Assembly (NCBI GenBank): GCA_963575745.1
Contig: CAUYUJ010015027.1
Location: forward strand, 357,796 to 419,795
Origin: Prorocentrum cordatum
Lineage: Eukaryota; Sar; Dinophyceae; Prorocentrales; Prorocentraceae
DNA: 62,000 bases
Reading direction: 5' to 3'
Shown here: piece by piece, positions 1-8,602 of the stretch
Position numbering within the stretch: the stretch's first letter is position 1
How the letters are laid out: each line of letters opens with the position of its first letter
Program-made: the position numbers and the translations under genes
The notes under the pieces: generated by a model
What the model saw: only the letters and a program-made list of their open reading frames with translations
The model's database searches: none
Told to the model about the DNA's origin: nothing

Positions 1-46
1 CTCTGCCTCTCTCTCTGTGCCTCTCTCTCTCTGCCTCTATCTCTGC

Positions 47-85
<39 letters not shown>

Positions 86-181
86 CTCTCTTCTCTCTAT
101 TCTCTCTCTGCTCTCTCCTCTCTCTCTCACTCTCCCTCTATCTCTCTCTCGCTCTCTCTCTTCTCTTCTCTTCTCTTCTCT

Positions 182-217
<36 letters not shown>

Positions 218-250
218 TCTTTCTCTCTCTATCTCTCTCTCTTTCTCTCT
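1..250. repeat. (CT)n microsatellite, 5' flank of retrotransposon
   Basis: Nearly pure CT dinucleotide tract with a few interruptions. It ends abruptly at 250, where unique GC-rich sequence begins. Similar tracts lie at the other boundaries of the same element family (16507-16780 and 17953-18178), which suggests the tract is the insertion target. Confidence 0.9.
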
Positions 251-407
251 AGTCTCGGCTCGAGAGTGCCCTGCACTCAGACCGCAGCCGCGACGCGAAG
301 CGCCCCGCCTCGGAGCCAGTCTCCCAGGCCTCGCGAGACCGGAGGGGTCCCAGCAGGACCCTACTGATTCGCGTCACCTCCTCCCTCCCACCAGAGCGCC
401 CGCCGCA
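251..407 (+). promoter_or_regulatory. Putative 5' UTR/internal promoter of the large LINE
   Basis: This is 157 bp of GC-rich non-repetitive sequence between the CT tract and the ORF1 ATG. Non-LTR elements usually carry their promoter inside the transcribed 5' UTR. I see no recognisable motif, so the label rests on position only. Confidence 0.35.
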
Positions 408-2975
408 ATGGCCCCCGCCAAGCCGGAGCGCCGTCGCTCTTCCAAGCAGCCGCCGAGCTCACGTCCTGCAGCTGAAGGATCCCTCCTCCAACGCAAACAG
501 GACTGCATTGCAGCCTTCAAGCAAGCGGGGTCTGACCGCCCCACAGCCGCATACAACGGGCTCGCCGAGCTGAACGCGGACGAGCTGCAGGCCACGTACG
601 ACATGCACAAGACCAACACCAAGAAGCTCGGCAGTGCCTTGATTCGCATGTGTGCCGCCAACCAGATCAGCTACACGCTGGATCACCACCAGCGCAGCAA
701 GCCTAAGCGCAATGGTGGTGACACATCCTATCCACCAGCTGCGTCCGCACGTCTTCAGGCTGCGGACGCCAAATTTATTGCCTTGGACCCGGCCTTCTGG
801 AAGGTCCCAGTCCTGGCCGAACCCACATCACTCGACGACGGCAAGACGTACAAGCCCAGCATCAGCCTCCACGACTACGAGAGTGGCGAGCGGCTGCTGC
901 AGCACCATCTCGAGCAGGGTAAGCGTACCACGGGTCAGCTCGCGATCGCTGTCATGGGCCCAAAAAACGACAACTACGTCGGCACCGAGCTCGCCGTCCC
1001 CGTGCTGAAGCGCCACCCCAAGGCGCCCAATGTGGTTCACACGCACGTCCCCGTGACCGTGTACCAGCTGGGCACCAAGGAAGTCGCCTGCACGGAAAAA
1101 GTAGCCGTCGCCACCATTGACCCTGCCGACCACGTATGCTGGATTCGGGTGACCATACATGAAACCGAAGCCATCGCCGCAGTCCCCTCCATGCATCAGG
1201 CCTTCGAGGATCAGTTTTCGGGAGGCGCCCCCGTGAACGGTGGTCCACGCGCCAAGGGTCCTTTCCGAGGGGATTCCGCTCCACAGGACAAGGCGCGCCA
1301 AAACCAAAAGCACAGGGAGTCTAAGAAAGACGCTCGCCGCCAGGAGCTCGACAGTCAGCTGCAGGACACCTTCAAGGCCCTTTTCCACGGCAACTTTAAA
1401 GCCGTCACTATCCTCGAACCCTGCAAAAGTCTAGGCAGGTACGGATCTGGCGTCGGAAAAAGGTCCCTGGCTGCCACTTTCGGCGTCAGTCTTCAAGCAG
1501 TTGACAAGGTCTTGGCGGGTTCGGGGCAACTCGGCGCCACCTACGACCTCAGCAACGTAGGTGCGGACGAGCCCACGGCAGACAAGTACCAGACCGTGTG
1601 GTTCCCCGAGGACCAGCCCATCACGATGGCAGAGGCGTTCCAGAAGTCGGTGGACTTCAAAGCCCTAGGAGTCGTCAGGCACGGCAAGTCAGGCTTATTG
1701 GGGATCCGTGTTGCACGTGGGTCAGACGCCGCCAAGGCCGCTGCCGTCAGCATCCGTGGCTGCGAAGCCACTCTCGCCAAGACGCGATACCGCATCACGG
1801 GCATTGCGGCACGCCATGCCACGCTGACTCAGCTTGCCAAGACTCTCACGGGCCCGTCCGTCAAATGGGACTGTGAGGTCTACCACACCGCCTGGGACCC
1901 AGCCACTTCGGCGCAGTTTGCCTTAGTGCGCGCTCATCGTCCCCCACCCACATATACGGTACAGGTCGCAGGGTGCCCCATCCCGTGGAGCATCACCGAG
2001 GCCCCGTTGGCTGAGGTCGTGCCGAAGAGGGACAACGTTACCATTGTCACCCCTACCACTATCACAGAGCCTGTGACGCCGCCCGCCCGTGGTGGCGGCT
2101 TCAGCCCCGCCACGGGCACACTCCTAACCAAAGCGGCCCAGAGCCCCTACCTCCACGACCTCATGACTGCCACGCCCAAAGGCAAGGGCGTCGCACCGCT
2201 CCCGATCCCCAAGGAGGAGCCTTTAGCCAAGCGCCACCGATCCTCCAGCGGGAAACGCGACGCCACGCCGCACGCAAGATCACACGGCGCTCCAGGCCGC
2301 AGCTCCTCTGCACCCCCGCACGGCACGGATGGAGCTGCCGAGCAGACGGCCGTCCAAGGACCAGGTGGGGACGGGCATGACCCGCAACCTGGCACGGGGG
2401 CGGCCGAAGGTGGGGGCCACACGGAAGGGCACGCTGACGCAGCCGCCGAGGTACCAGGCGACGTCGAGATCCTCTCATCAGAGGATGAATTCAGCGTGGC
2501 ATCGCGCGAACCGAACACCCTCGGCGAACGCTTCGCTACGGCCCCTAAACTGTCAGATGCCGCTACGACCCGCATCCAACACATGGAACAACAGCACGAG
2601 CTGCTTGCCAACACGGTGGACAACATGCAGGTCCAGCTTGCGGGCGTTCTCTCATCCCAGGCCACACTCACGGAGCACGTTACAGGCTTGGAACGAGGGC
2701 TTGCCACCGTCGTCACTCAGCAACAGACGGCAACTACCGAAGCTGCTGCACTGCGCGGCGACATCCAGGCCCTCCTCGGGCACCTCACGGGGGGTACCAT
2801 CCACCTGCCCCAGGTGGCCACCCTCGATACCAAAAAGGAGGAAGCTGCACCAGTTGCCGATCCCGTGGCTGTCTGCGGGTGGATCGACCAGCCAGGCCAG
2901 GTCACCCCAGGGACGGGGCCCCCAGGGGCTGACAAAGGCAAAGACAAAGGGCGGGCCACACAGGAACCCTATTGA
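408..2975 (+). CDS. Retrotransposon ORF1 protein (nucleic-acid-binding, coiled coil)
   Basis: An 855-residue ORF starting at an ATG in good context (CGCAATGG). The N terminus is basic (RRRSSKQ). Around residues 460-500 a segment ending in ...WDCEV...AHRPPP resembles the RRM-like domain I know from dinoflagellate LINE ORF1 proteins; this is inference. A basic patch KRHRSSSGKR lies near residue 609 and a proline/glycine-rich linker follows. Residues about 720-800 show Gln/Leu heptads typical of a coiled coil, which in LINE ORF1 proteins drives trimerisation and RNP assembly. It lies upstream of ORF2 in the same frame, separated by 171 bp. Two of the dispersed hairpins (741-769 and 2085-2117) lie inside it. 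The intact 2.6-kb frame in an element whose RT is broken suggests recent activity. It could instead be a host-like gene, but its position in the element argues for ORF1. Confidence 0.65.
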   Translation: MAPAKPERRRSSKQPPSSRPAAEGSLLQRKQDCIAAFKQAGSDRPTAAYNGLAELNADELQATYDMHKTNTKKLGSALIRMCAANQISYTLDHHQRSKPKRNGGDTSYPPAASARLQAADAKFIALDPAFWKVPVLAEPTSLDDGKTYKPSISLHDYESGERLLQHHLEQGKRTTGQLAIAVMGPKNDNYVGTELAVPVLKRHPKAPNVVHTHVPVTVYQLGTKEVACTEKVAVATIDPADHVCWIRVTIHETEAIAAVPSMHQAFEDQFSGGAPVNGGPRAKGPFRGDSAPQDKARQNQKHRESKKDARRQELDSQLQDTFKALFHGNFKAVTILEPCKSLGRYGSGVGKRSLAATFGVSLQAVDKVLAGSGQLGATYDLSNVGADEPTADKYQTVWFPEDQPITMAEAFQKSVDFKALGVVRHGKSGLLGIRVARGSDAAKAAAVSIRGCEATLAKTRYRITGIAARHATLTQLAKTLTGPSVKWDCEVYHTAWDPATSAQFALVRAHRPPPTYTVQVAGCPIPWSITEAPLAEVVPKRDNVTIVTPTTITEPVTPPARGGGFSPATGTLLTKAAQSPYLHDLMTATPKGKGVAPLPIPKEEPLAKRHRSSSGKRDATPHARSHGAPGRSSSAPPHGTDGAAEQTAVQGPGGDGHDPQPGTGAAEGGGHTEGHADAAAEVPGDVEILSSEDEFSVASREPNTLGERFATAPKLSDAATTRIQHMEQQHELLANTVDNMQVQLAGVLSSQATLTEHVTGLERGLATVVTQQQTATTEAAALRGDIQALLGHLTGGTIHLPQVATLDTKKEEAAPVADPVAVCGWIDQPGQVTPGTGPPGADKGKDKGRATQEPY
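741..769 (+). repeat. Bulged-C hairpin H1
   Basis: Outer arms 741-749/761-769 form 9 Watson-Crick pairs. C750 is bulged. The inner stem 751-753/758-760 is GTC/GGC with one T-G wobble. The loop 754-757 is TTCA. Lies in ORF1. Confidence 0.8.
2085..2117 (+). repeat. Bulged-C hairpin H2
   Basis: Outer arms 2085-2095/2107-2117 form 11 pairs, with a single T-G wobble at 2093/2109. C2096 is bulged. Inner stem GGC/GCC 2097-2099/2104-2106, loop TTCA 2100-2103. Encodes GGFSP in ORF1. Confidence 0.85.
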
Positions 2976-3146
2976 AGGTGCCTCAGAGGGCCCGCCTCAG
3001 CCCTCCGAGGAAGCGCCTTCAGAGGCATCCCTTCCCACTTCTCGTCGTACCTCCTCCTTGCTATATCATGTCATTTTTGGCAGCAGCACGAGCAAGCTAC
3101 CTGGTGTAGGGACACCTGTCATCTTGCTGTGGGTGTGTTTGTTGCA
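2976..3146 (+). other. Inter-ORF spacer between ORF1 and ORF2
   Basis: 171 bp with stops in all frames and a locally AT-richer centre (3061-3080). Its role in ORF2 translation (reinitiation or a separate message) cannot be judged from sequence. Confidence 0.5.
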
Positions 3147-6100
3147 ATGTACATGAGCATGCAGGGGTACCTAAAGATGCGTGCTGACATGCAGCCTTTG
3201 GCTCATCGCTCGCGCCGCCTGCCAGGCCTCGCCATCATGTGGCGCTTTGCTTTCAGCCTGGCCCTCCCCTCGCTCGCTGGAGCACACCCGTCTTCAGGCG
3301 GTGCGCCCCAGCATGGAGGTGGGTTTCTTCTGCAGCACGTCGAACGTGCGTCCCTTTTCTACCTCTACGATGACAGCATCTACAAGTACGATCACTGCAC
3401 CATCTTGGACCCGATCGTCAACGGCACCGCTGCCGCGAGTCCGTGCAGTATTGGCCAGGCACACAGTGGCGGCTTCAGCCCCGCTGCTGTGCCCCGCTAT
3501 TGCCCTACGGGTCCCACCACTCCCATGCGAGATAGGGGCGAACCCGAGGAAGACCCTGCTTTCTGGCACCTGATGATGATCCGCGCCCGGCTCATACCGT
3601 GTGCTGCGGCGTGGGCACCAGGTGAGGATAACCAGGACATGTTCTGGGCATGGCTCGAGGACTGCGTCCCGTACATCCTGGCGACGCTCCATCTGCCACA
3701 GTACGATCACCTCTTCCTTGAGGCGTCCGAGGACACCACCGACGCCCTGCGTCATCGCACCGCGGTCGACATGTGCGAGGACATCTGGCACAGAGCGGGC
3801 CCCGACAGGCAGCGCATCAACCGCAACCTCACTCGGATCCAGAGCAGCCGCGAGTACGCCACCCGCTATTTCGGCCTCCTTCTGGAGTACCAGGGCGCTC
3901 GTGCCACGCTCGTTGGCCCTGAGGCTTTCATGGCACCTTTGCCGCCATACCTCTCACGGGCCCATGCTCTGCTGCCAAGAGGTCTCCCTCCACCCGACCA
4001 TGACGCCATGGCGTACCTCGCTGATGTTATCCTGCACCAACCGCCAGACATGCTGCCGCTCGTCGAGGCGGAGCTCGCTGCGGCGCCGACGGACGGCACC
4101 GATCAGGCCGCAGAAGATCCCGTATCATGGCTGCTCCAGCACATCGCGGCCAGCGATATCGGCAATACATCCATGGACTCGTTCCACGCGTCGGAGGATA
4201 GCCAGGACGACATCGATATCCAGGATCGAGACGGCACGATACCATCAGGCGACTCGGCTCAGCGTGACCGCGACAGTGAGCCTCACTCTGGGCTCGCCCC
4301 GTGGCAACGCAGTGCGCCCCACACCTCAGATCAGGCCGACCCTTCTGCGCGGCCTAACGACGCTGAAGGCGTCACTGCCGCTGATGTGACTAGCCATTCC
4401 ACTGCTTCGCCAGCTCATGCCAGGCCGTGCAGTGGCGGCTTCAGCCCCGCTGCACCACTGGCTAGACCTGGACATCCCCAGACCGCAGGAGGTGACAACG
4501 TGACTGACTCCAACCCCAGTGCCATCGACCACTGGCAGGCCGACATCGACAACGACCCCATCGATGATGAACACCCAGATGCCAGCGGTCCCCACGAGCC
4601 CCAGCACAGCTCAGCGGCATCACGACATTGTGGCTGCCTCATCTGCCTCCTGGTGGCCACGTACGCCATCGCGATAGCAATGCCGTACAAGGACCAGATC
4701 GATGGATACTTGCCGACCCCGAGCCGAGACCCCAGCTACCGACAACGACGACGACGCCAAGCGACCGCACCAGGCCCATCGGTGTCCACTATATTCCGAC
4801 GCAAAACGACATACTATGTCACGTCCACATTGAGGGCCACTCTCAAATGGACCAGCGACAAACTCAGAGATGGTGTCTCGGGCGGAGCCACTGCAGTCGG
4901 GAGCGGCTTCGGGGGCGTCCTTAAATGGGCCAGCGGCAAGCTAGGGGCCATAGCCACGGGTGGAGTTGTGTGTGGTCTTCTACTCGTCGGTGCCAAACTC
5001 CTTGCCCAGGGAGCTGTCGGACACGTAGGCGCCCGCATATGTGCGCGGGCCCTGGACTCGTCCACTGCCCACTGGTGCCTCCGCTGTTGCCAACCGAGCA
5101 GGAAGCCGAAGGACGAGGCCACACACAAAATGCCGCGCACGCTCGCCGACGAACACGACGACCAGCAGGTGCACGCACTCCGACATCCGCTGCTACAGGA
5201 ACACTACGCCGCAGCTGTTGCCGCCGCAGTCGCCGACGTCACCACCGCCACTACCGCCGCCATCGCTGAAGTCACAGCCGCCGTATCGCGAGCCTCGTCT
5301 GTCACACCAAGATCGACCAGCCCGACGCCACGAGACGGCTCCAAGAACGGCACGACATTCGGTAACCTACCGACCAACGAGGATGCCACAGCACACGGCA
5401 GCGACACCGAGCCAAGGGAAACGAGAGAACGCACCCATGGCAGCCCGTGGTCCATCTTCCGACATGCTGACGCTCGTGGTTCCTCCCCCGACGCGGACAC
5501 CCAACCACCACGACGGCGAGCACGCTATGCATCACCTGACAGGCCCCAGGCGCCTTCAGGCCCTGGTACGCCTTACACTGCCCTCAAGCCACCGACACGC
5601 AACTCACGCAACACCATCCAGCGTGACCCAGCGGTCCCCGAGCCGCCGAAGAGCATACTTAACGCCCTGTACCAAAACGGCTTCGCGCTAGGGAACAGTG
5701 GCGTGTCCACTGAGGACATCAAAGACGCTCTACGACTCCACGACCACCCTCGATTCACTCACGACCCAACACTCCAAGTGCTGGGGCCGTGGACGGACAT
5801 CATGCAGAGGCCACCGAACCGCCTCACTTGGGTGCTGGAAGACTCGGGCGGCAACTCGGGCGAGACAATTTTCCCATACCTCACGTGGGACCTCCGTCAA
5901 CCCACCACCGACGCGCCCACTGTTTTCTGGCATGGGACCCGCGGCGACCTTGCGGCCCGTCTTGCTGCCTGTGGAGGGCACCTCTTGCCAGGCCCCCGCC
6001 GTGAAACGAAGGGTCGAACTGGCACCAACGTTGGCCGCACGTACGTGAGCGTGCACCCTTCGCTGGCCGCGTGGTACGCGATACCGCCCCACCCGCCCTA

Positions 6101-8597
6101 CAGTCTCGAAGACGACACCCTCGCGTGGGGACCCATCGCACTCTGGATGTGCGAAGCCACCCAACCACCGCGCGGGGAAAACAGGCACAACTACGTGAAA
6201 GGGGAGGCCCACGGAGCGCGCCTCATTTACCCTCGGGTCCTGAGCCTCCTCATCCGCATGGACTGGTGTGCCCCCACAGAAGCTGCTTCCAGGTGCCGTG
6301 CCCTCCCACACGCCTATGGCATGGGTGACTGCGCGCACGCCCTCCACATTGCTGGCTACGATCATCCAGATCTCCGTGAGGCGGCTGAAGCTCACGACCA
6401 GGAAGCTAGCACCAGGCGCAGATCAACCATCGCGGCAGCATGGCCACCACCGCAGGCGCTATACTCGCCAGAAGCGGCGCGAGCATGGGCCAAACAGCAC
6501 TACGACACGGAAGCAGCCACCAGGGACGACCCTAATCAGCCTCGACCACGCGTCTCGCTCCACATACTCCAGCTGGACCCGAAACCACTCATCGACCTGG
6601 TGTACACGGGCTTGCAAGCTGTCCCCGTGCGGGGGCACCCTGACGCACACGGGTCGCGCCCCAGCGGCTCCAGCCCTGGGGCCGCGTCGGACCCACCACG
6701 CACGCACAAGTCAGGCACAGCCTTAGCCCGCAGTCCAGACCCCTCATCGACGTCATCTGGAGTCGACGAACGCCGTGCGCCATCCCTCATCAGCGCGGCC
6801 GCCGCCCTCGCCCGAGGCCGCGCCCGTGCGCGACGATCTGCCTCTCGCTCGTCACGACAGAGCGACGGGAACTCCACCTCCGACAACAGCGGCATCGAGA
6901 CGTGGGAGCACATTGTGACGGAGGAGGAGCCGACTGCCTACCACGTCCTCGCCTACCACGTGCGTGATGTGCGGTCCCGTGTCAACGCCCCTGGCATCGA
7001 GGTCTGGCTCGACCCTGGTGATCACCACGATGGCGCCTACTTACCGTGGGGGACGACAGTCATGGGCTACCGCGTCATTGACCCTACGGTGGACGGGCGT
7101 GACGGCTGGGTCATCCTCCATCATGATCACGGCGACACCACTACTAAGCTCTGGGCACCGACCCAAGTCCACGTTAAGGGGGACGACTCCTGGCGCACCG
7201 TCATGGTACCAGCGGATATGGGGCCCCAGTGGATCAGGTGCCATGCCGAGGACGCACGCCTCCCCGCCGAGGTAGTCCGCACTACAGGCCAATCCTGGTT
7301 TGCTGACGTCTGGCCCTTGTGGGATCGCCCGAGACCCCACCCAGACGACCCAGGCACAAACGAGCATGCGCTACCGCCTTTACCAGGACGCTGGTCTTGC
7401 CTACAGTGTCGATTCCAATGCTGCCAATATTGCGCGGCTCGCCGCAACACACAGCTTGGCACCTCGGGCCAACCAACGTGCCCAGACTGCGGCCGCAGCG
7501 GACTGCGTACACTTATGGACTGGTCCACGGACTACTCGTGCAACAGTTGGACGTGTGCATACAGCACCAATAAGAGGGACTCCGACACATGCTGCCTGTC
7601 CAGCAGGTGTCCCCACCCCCCCAGGCCACACAACCAGCTCGACGTCCGTGCCACAGGGATGCCGCCGCACATCCTTGCCCGCCAATTCGGCAACGCGCCA
7701 GCCCTCCACGACCTCAAGGAACCCCCCCGAGCGCCTTCAGGCCCCGGGGGAGAACCTCCACAACCAGGGCAAGTAGGCTACCAGGGCCAATGGTACCTCC
7801 CACCACAGCCGCGGCGTGTCCCCAGGCAGGGATTGCCTGACGGCACAACGCGGCCACCTGGATTCACAGGAACGGGGATGCCCGAAGAACCTTCCCCCGA
7901 CCAACCGCTTTGGAGGGAAGGCTATGTGCTCTTCAGCCCCCATCAGGCCCTCAAGGAGGAACTCACCTTCAACAAGACGGTCCGCCGACCCTTCTCCCTA
8001 GCCATTACCAACATGTACAGGGATCGTGTCACGGTCAGGACCGTCTGCGAGTTGATCGCCGAGCGCACCCACATGACCCGCACCCGCTGGCGAGATGTGG
8101 TACTGTACTGGGACGCCGAGGGTGGTCCTGGGCCTCAAGCTCTCGACTACGATATGCGACTCTGTGACGCCATGGTGAGCCGTGCCACGACCGAAGCTGA
8201 GCTAAACCACGACCGCAGCAACCGTGGTAGTTTCTGCCTCTATGGACCAGCGCACCAGCGGGCCATCAACATTACGGCGATCTCAGAGCCGCAGAACATC
8301 GACTACACGGAGCATGTGCGACGATACTCACCCGTAGGGGGGACCTACCCTGACCACGCCTTCGAGCACGTCTATCGGGGCTGGCAGCGGCCCGACGTGC
8401 CCACCATCCTCCCCGACACCCGTCCCCTCTCGAGAGCCGACTGCAGCGTCACCAACAGCACCAGCAGCGCATCCAGCAGCGGGACCAACGTGACGCAGGA
8501 CAGCAGGGCACACCACGCTACCGCTCCCCTGCGCGAGTCCCGACAGGCGGTAACACGGCCTACGACGGGGTTGCCGCCTACCACCGTGGTCCCATAG
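3147..8597 (+). CDS. Retrotransposon ORF2: giant protein with ART-like HGT segment
   Basis: 1816 residues from the ATG at 3147; an in-frame GTG at 3129 is less likely. A hydrophobic stretch near residues 31-50 (MWRFAFSLALPSLAGA) resembles a signal sequence. Further hydrophobic segments lie near 495-512 and 600-625. From residue 929 the motif FWHGTR, followed about 40 residues later by TYVSVHPSLAAWYA, resembles the H-G-T and Y-V-S motifs of ADP-ribosyltransferase/PARP-like folds; the assignment is by motif only. Cys clusters at about 1416-1490 (WSCLQC, CPDCG) look zinc-binding. Residues about 1618-1688 have a beta-grasp-like pattern (weak). Six dispersed hairpins fall inside. It stops 5 bp before the next ATG. 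No such ORF is standard in well-studied LINE clades. Alternatives are a captured host gene or an over-long ORF1-type accessory protein. Confidence 0.6.
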   Translation: MYMSMQGYLKMRADMQPLAHRSRRLPGLAIMWRFAFSLALPSLAGAHPSSGGAPQHGGGFLLQHVERASLFYLYDDSIYKYDHCTILDPIVNGTAAASPCSIGQAHSGGFSPAAVPRYCPTGPTTPMRDRGEPEEDPAFWHLMMIRARLIPCAAAWAPGEDNQDMFWAWLEDCVPYILATLHLPQYDHLFLEASEDTTDALRHRTAVDMCEDIWHRAGPDRQRINRNLTRIQSSREYATRYFGLLLEYQGARATLVGPEAFMAPLPPYLSRAHALLPRGLPPPDHDAMAYLADVILHQPPDMLPLVEAELAAAPTDGTDQAAEDPVSWLLQHIAASDIGNTSMDSFHASEDSQDDIDIQDRDGTIPSGDSAQRDRDSEPHSGLAPWQRSAPHTSDQADPSARPNDAEGVTAADVTSHSTASPAHARPCSGGFSPAAPLARPGHPQTAGGDNVTDSNPSAIDHWQADIDNDPIDDEHPDASGPHEPQHSSAASRHCGCLICLLVATYAIAIAMPYKDQIDGYLPTPSRDPSYRQRRRRQATAPGPSVSTIFRRKTTYYVTSTLRATLKWTSDKLRDGVSGGATAVGSGFGGVLKWASGKLGAIATGGVVCGLLLVGAKLLAQGAVGHVGARICARALDSSTAHWCLRCCQPSRKPKDEATHKMPRTLADEHDDQQVHALRHPLLQEHYAAAVAAAVADVTTATTAAIAEVTAAVSRASSVTPRSTSPTPRDGSKNGTTFGNLPTNEDATAHGSDTEPRETRERTHGSPWSIFRHADARGSSPDADTQPPRRRARYASPDRPQAPSGPGTPYTALKPPTRNSRNTIQRDPAVPEPPKSILNALYQNGFALGNSGVSTEDIKDALRLHDHPRFTHDPTLQVLGPWTDIMQRPPNRLTWVLEDSGGNSGETIFPYLTWDLRQPTTDAPTVFWHGTRGDLAARLAACGGHLLPGPRRETKGRTGTNVGRTYVSVHPSLAAWYAIPPHPPYSLEDDTLAWGPIALWMCEATQPPRGENRHNYVKGEAHGARLIYPRVLSLLIRMDWCAPTEAASRCRALPHAYGMGDCAHALHIAGYDHPDLREAAEAHDQEASTRRRSTIAAAWPPPQALYSPEAARAWAKQHYDTEAATRDDPNQPRPRVSLHILQLDPKPLIDLVYTGLQAVPVRGHPDAHGSRPSGSSPGAASDPPRTHKSGTALARSPDPSSTSSGVDERRAPSLISAAAALARGRARARRSASRSSRQSDGNSTSDNSGIETWEHIVTEEEPTAYHVLAYHVRDVRSRVNAPGIEVWLDPGDHHDGAYLPWGTTVMGYRVIDPTVDGRDGWVILHHDHGDTTTKLWAPTQVHVKGDDSWRTVMVPADMGPQWIRCHAEDARLPAEVVRTTGQSWFADVWPLWDRPRPHPDDPGTNEHALPPLPGRWSCLQCRFQCCQYCAARRNTQLGTSGQPTCPDCGRSGLRTLMDWSTDYSCNSWTCAYSTNKRDSDTCCLSSRCPHPPRPHNQLDVRATGMPPHILARQFGNAPALHDLKEPPRAPSGPGGEPPQPGQVGYQGQWYLPPQPRRVPRQGLPDGTTRPPGFTGTGMPEEPSPDQPLWREGYVLFSPHQALKEELTFNKTVRRPFSLAITNMYRDRVTVRTVCELIAERTHMTRTRWRDVVLYWDAEGGPGPQALDYDMRLCDAMVSRATTEAELNHDRSNRGSFCLYGPAHQRAINITAISEPQNIDYTEHVRRYSPVGGTYPDHAFEHVYRGWQRPDVPTILPDTRPLSRADCSVTNSTSSASSSGTNVTQDSRAHHATAPLRESRQAVTRPTTGLPPTTVVP
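3282..3306 (+). repeat. Bulged-C hairpin H3
   Basis: Outer arms 3282-3288/3300-3306 with one A-C mismatch (3284/3304). Bulged C3289, inner stem GTC/GGC, loop TTCA 3293-3296. Lies in ORF2. Confidence 0.65.
3458..3493 (+). repeat. Bulged-C hairpin H4
   Basis: Outer arms 3458-3469/3481-3493 form 12 pairs with one T-G (3467/3483) and a single extra C at 3487. Bulged C3470, inner stem GGC/GCC, loop TTCA 3474-3477. Encodes GGFSP in ORF2. Confidence 0.85.
4427..4455 (+). repeat. Bulged-C hairpin H5
   Basis: Outer arms 4427-4435/4447-4455 form 9 pairs with T-G at 4433/4449. Bulged C4436, inner stem GGC/GCC, loop TTCA 4440-4443. Encodes GGFSP in ORF2. Confidence 0.85.
5546..5566 (+). repeat. Bulged-C hairpin H6 (inverted inner stem)
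   Basis: Outer arms CCAGG/CCTGG 5546-5550/5562-5566. Bulged C5551, inner stem GCC/GGC, loop TTCA 5555-5558. The inner stem bases are swapped relative to most copies, yet pairing is kept. Encodes APSG. Confidence 0.75.
6655..6686 (+). repeat. Bulged-C hairpin H7 (TCCA loop)
   Basis: Outer arms 6659-6664/6676-6681, then an extra C at 6682 and a further 4 pairs 6655-6658/6683-6686. Bulged C6665, inner stem GGC/GCC, loop TCCA 6669-6672. Lies in ORF2. Confidence 0.8.
7724..7750 (+). repeat. Bulged-C hairpin H8
   Basis: Outer arms 7724-7731/7743-7750, 7 of 8 pairs, with an A-C mismatch at 7730/7744. Bulged C7732, inner stem GCC/GGC, loop TTCA 7736-7739. Lies in ORF2. Confidence 0.7.
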
Positions 8598-8602
8598 GTG
8601 CC

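Noticed and set aside
17-367. Ser/Leu-rich open frame at the left edge
   Set aside because: Direct translation of the (CT)n repeat.
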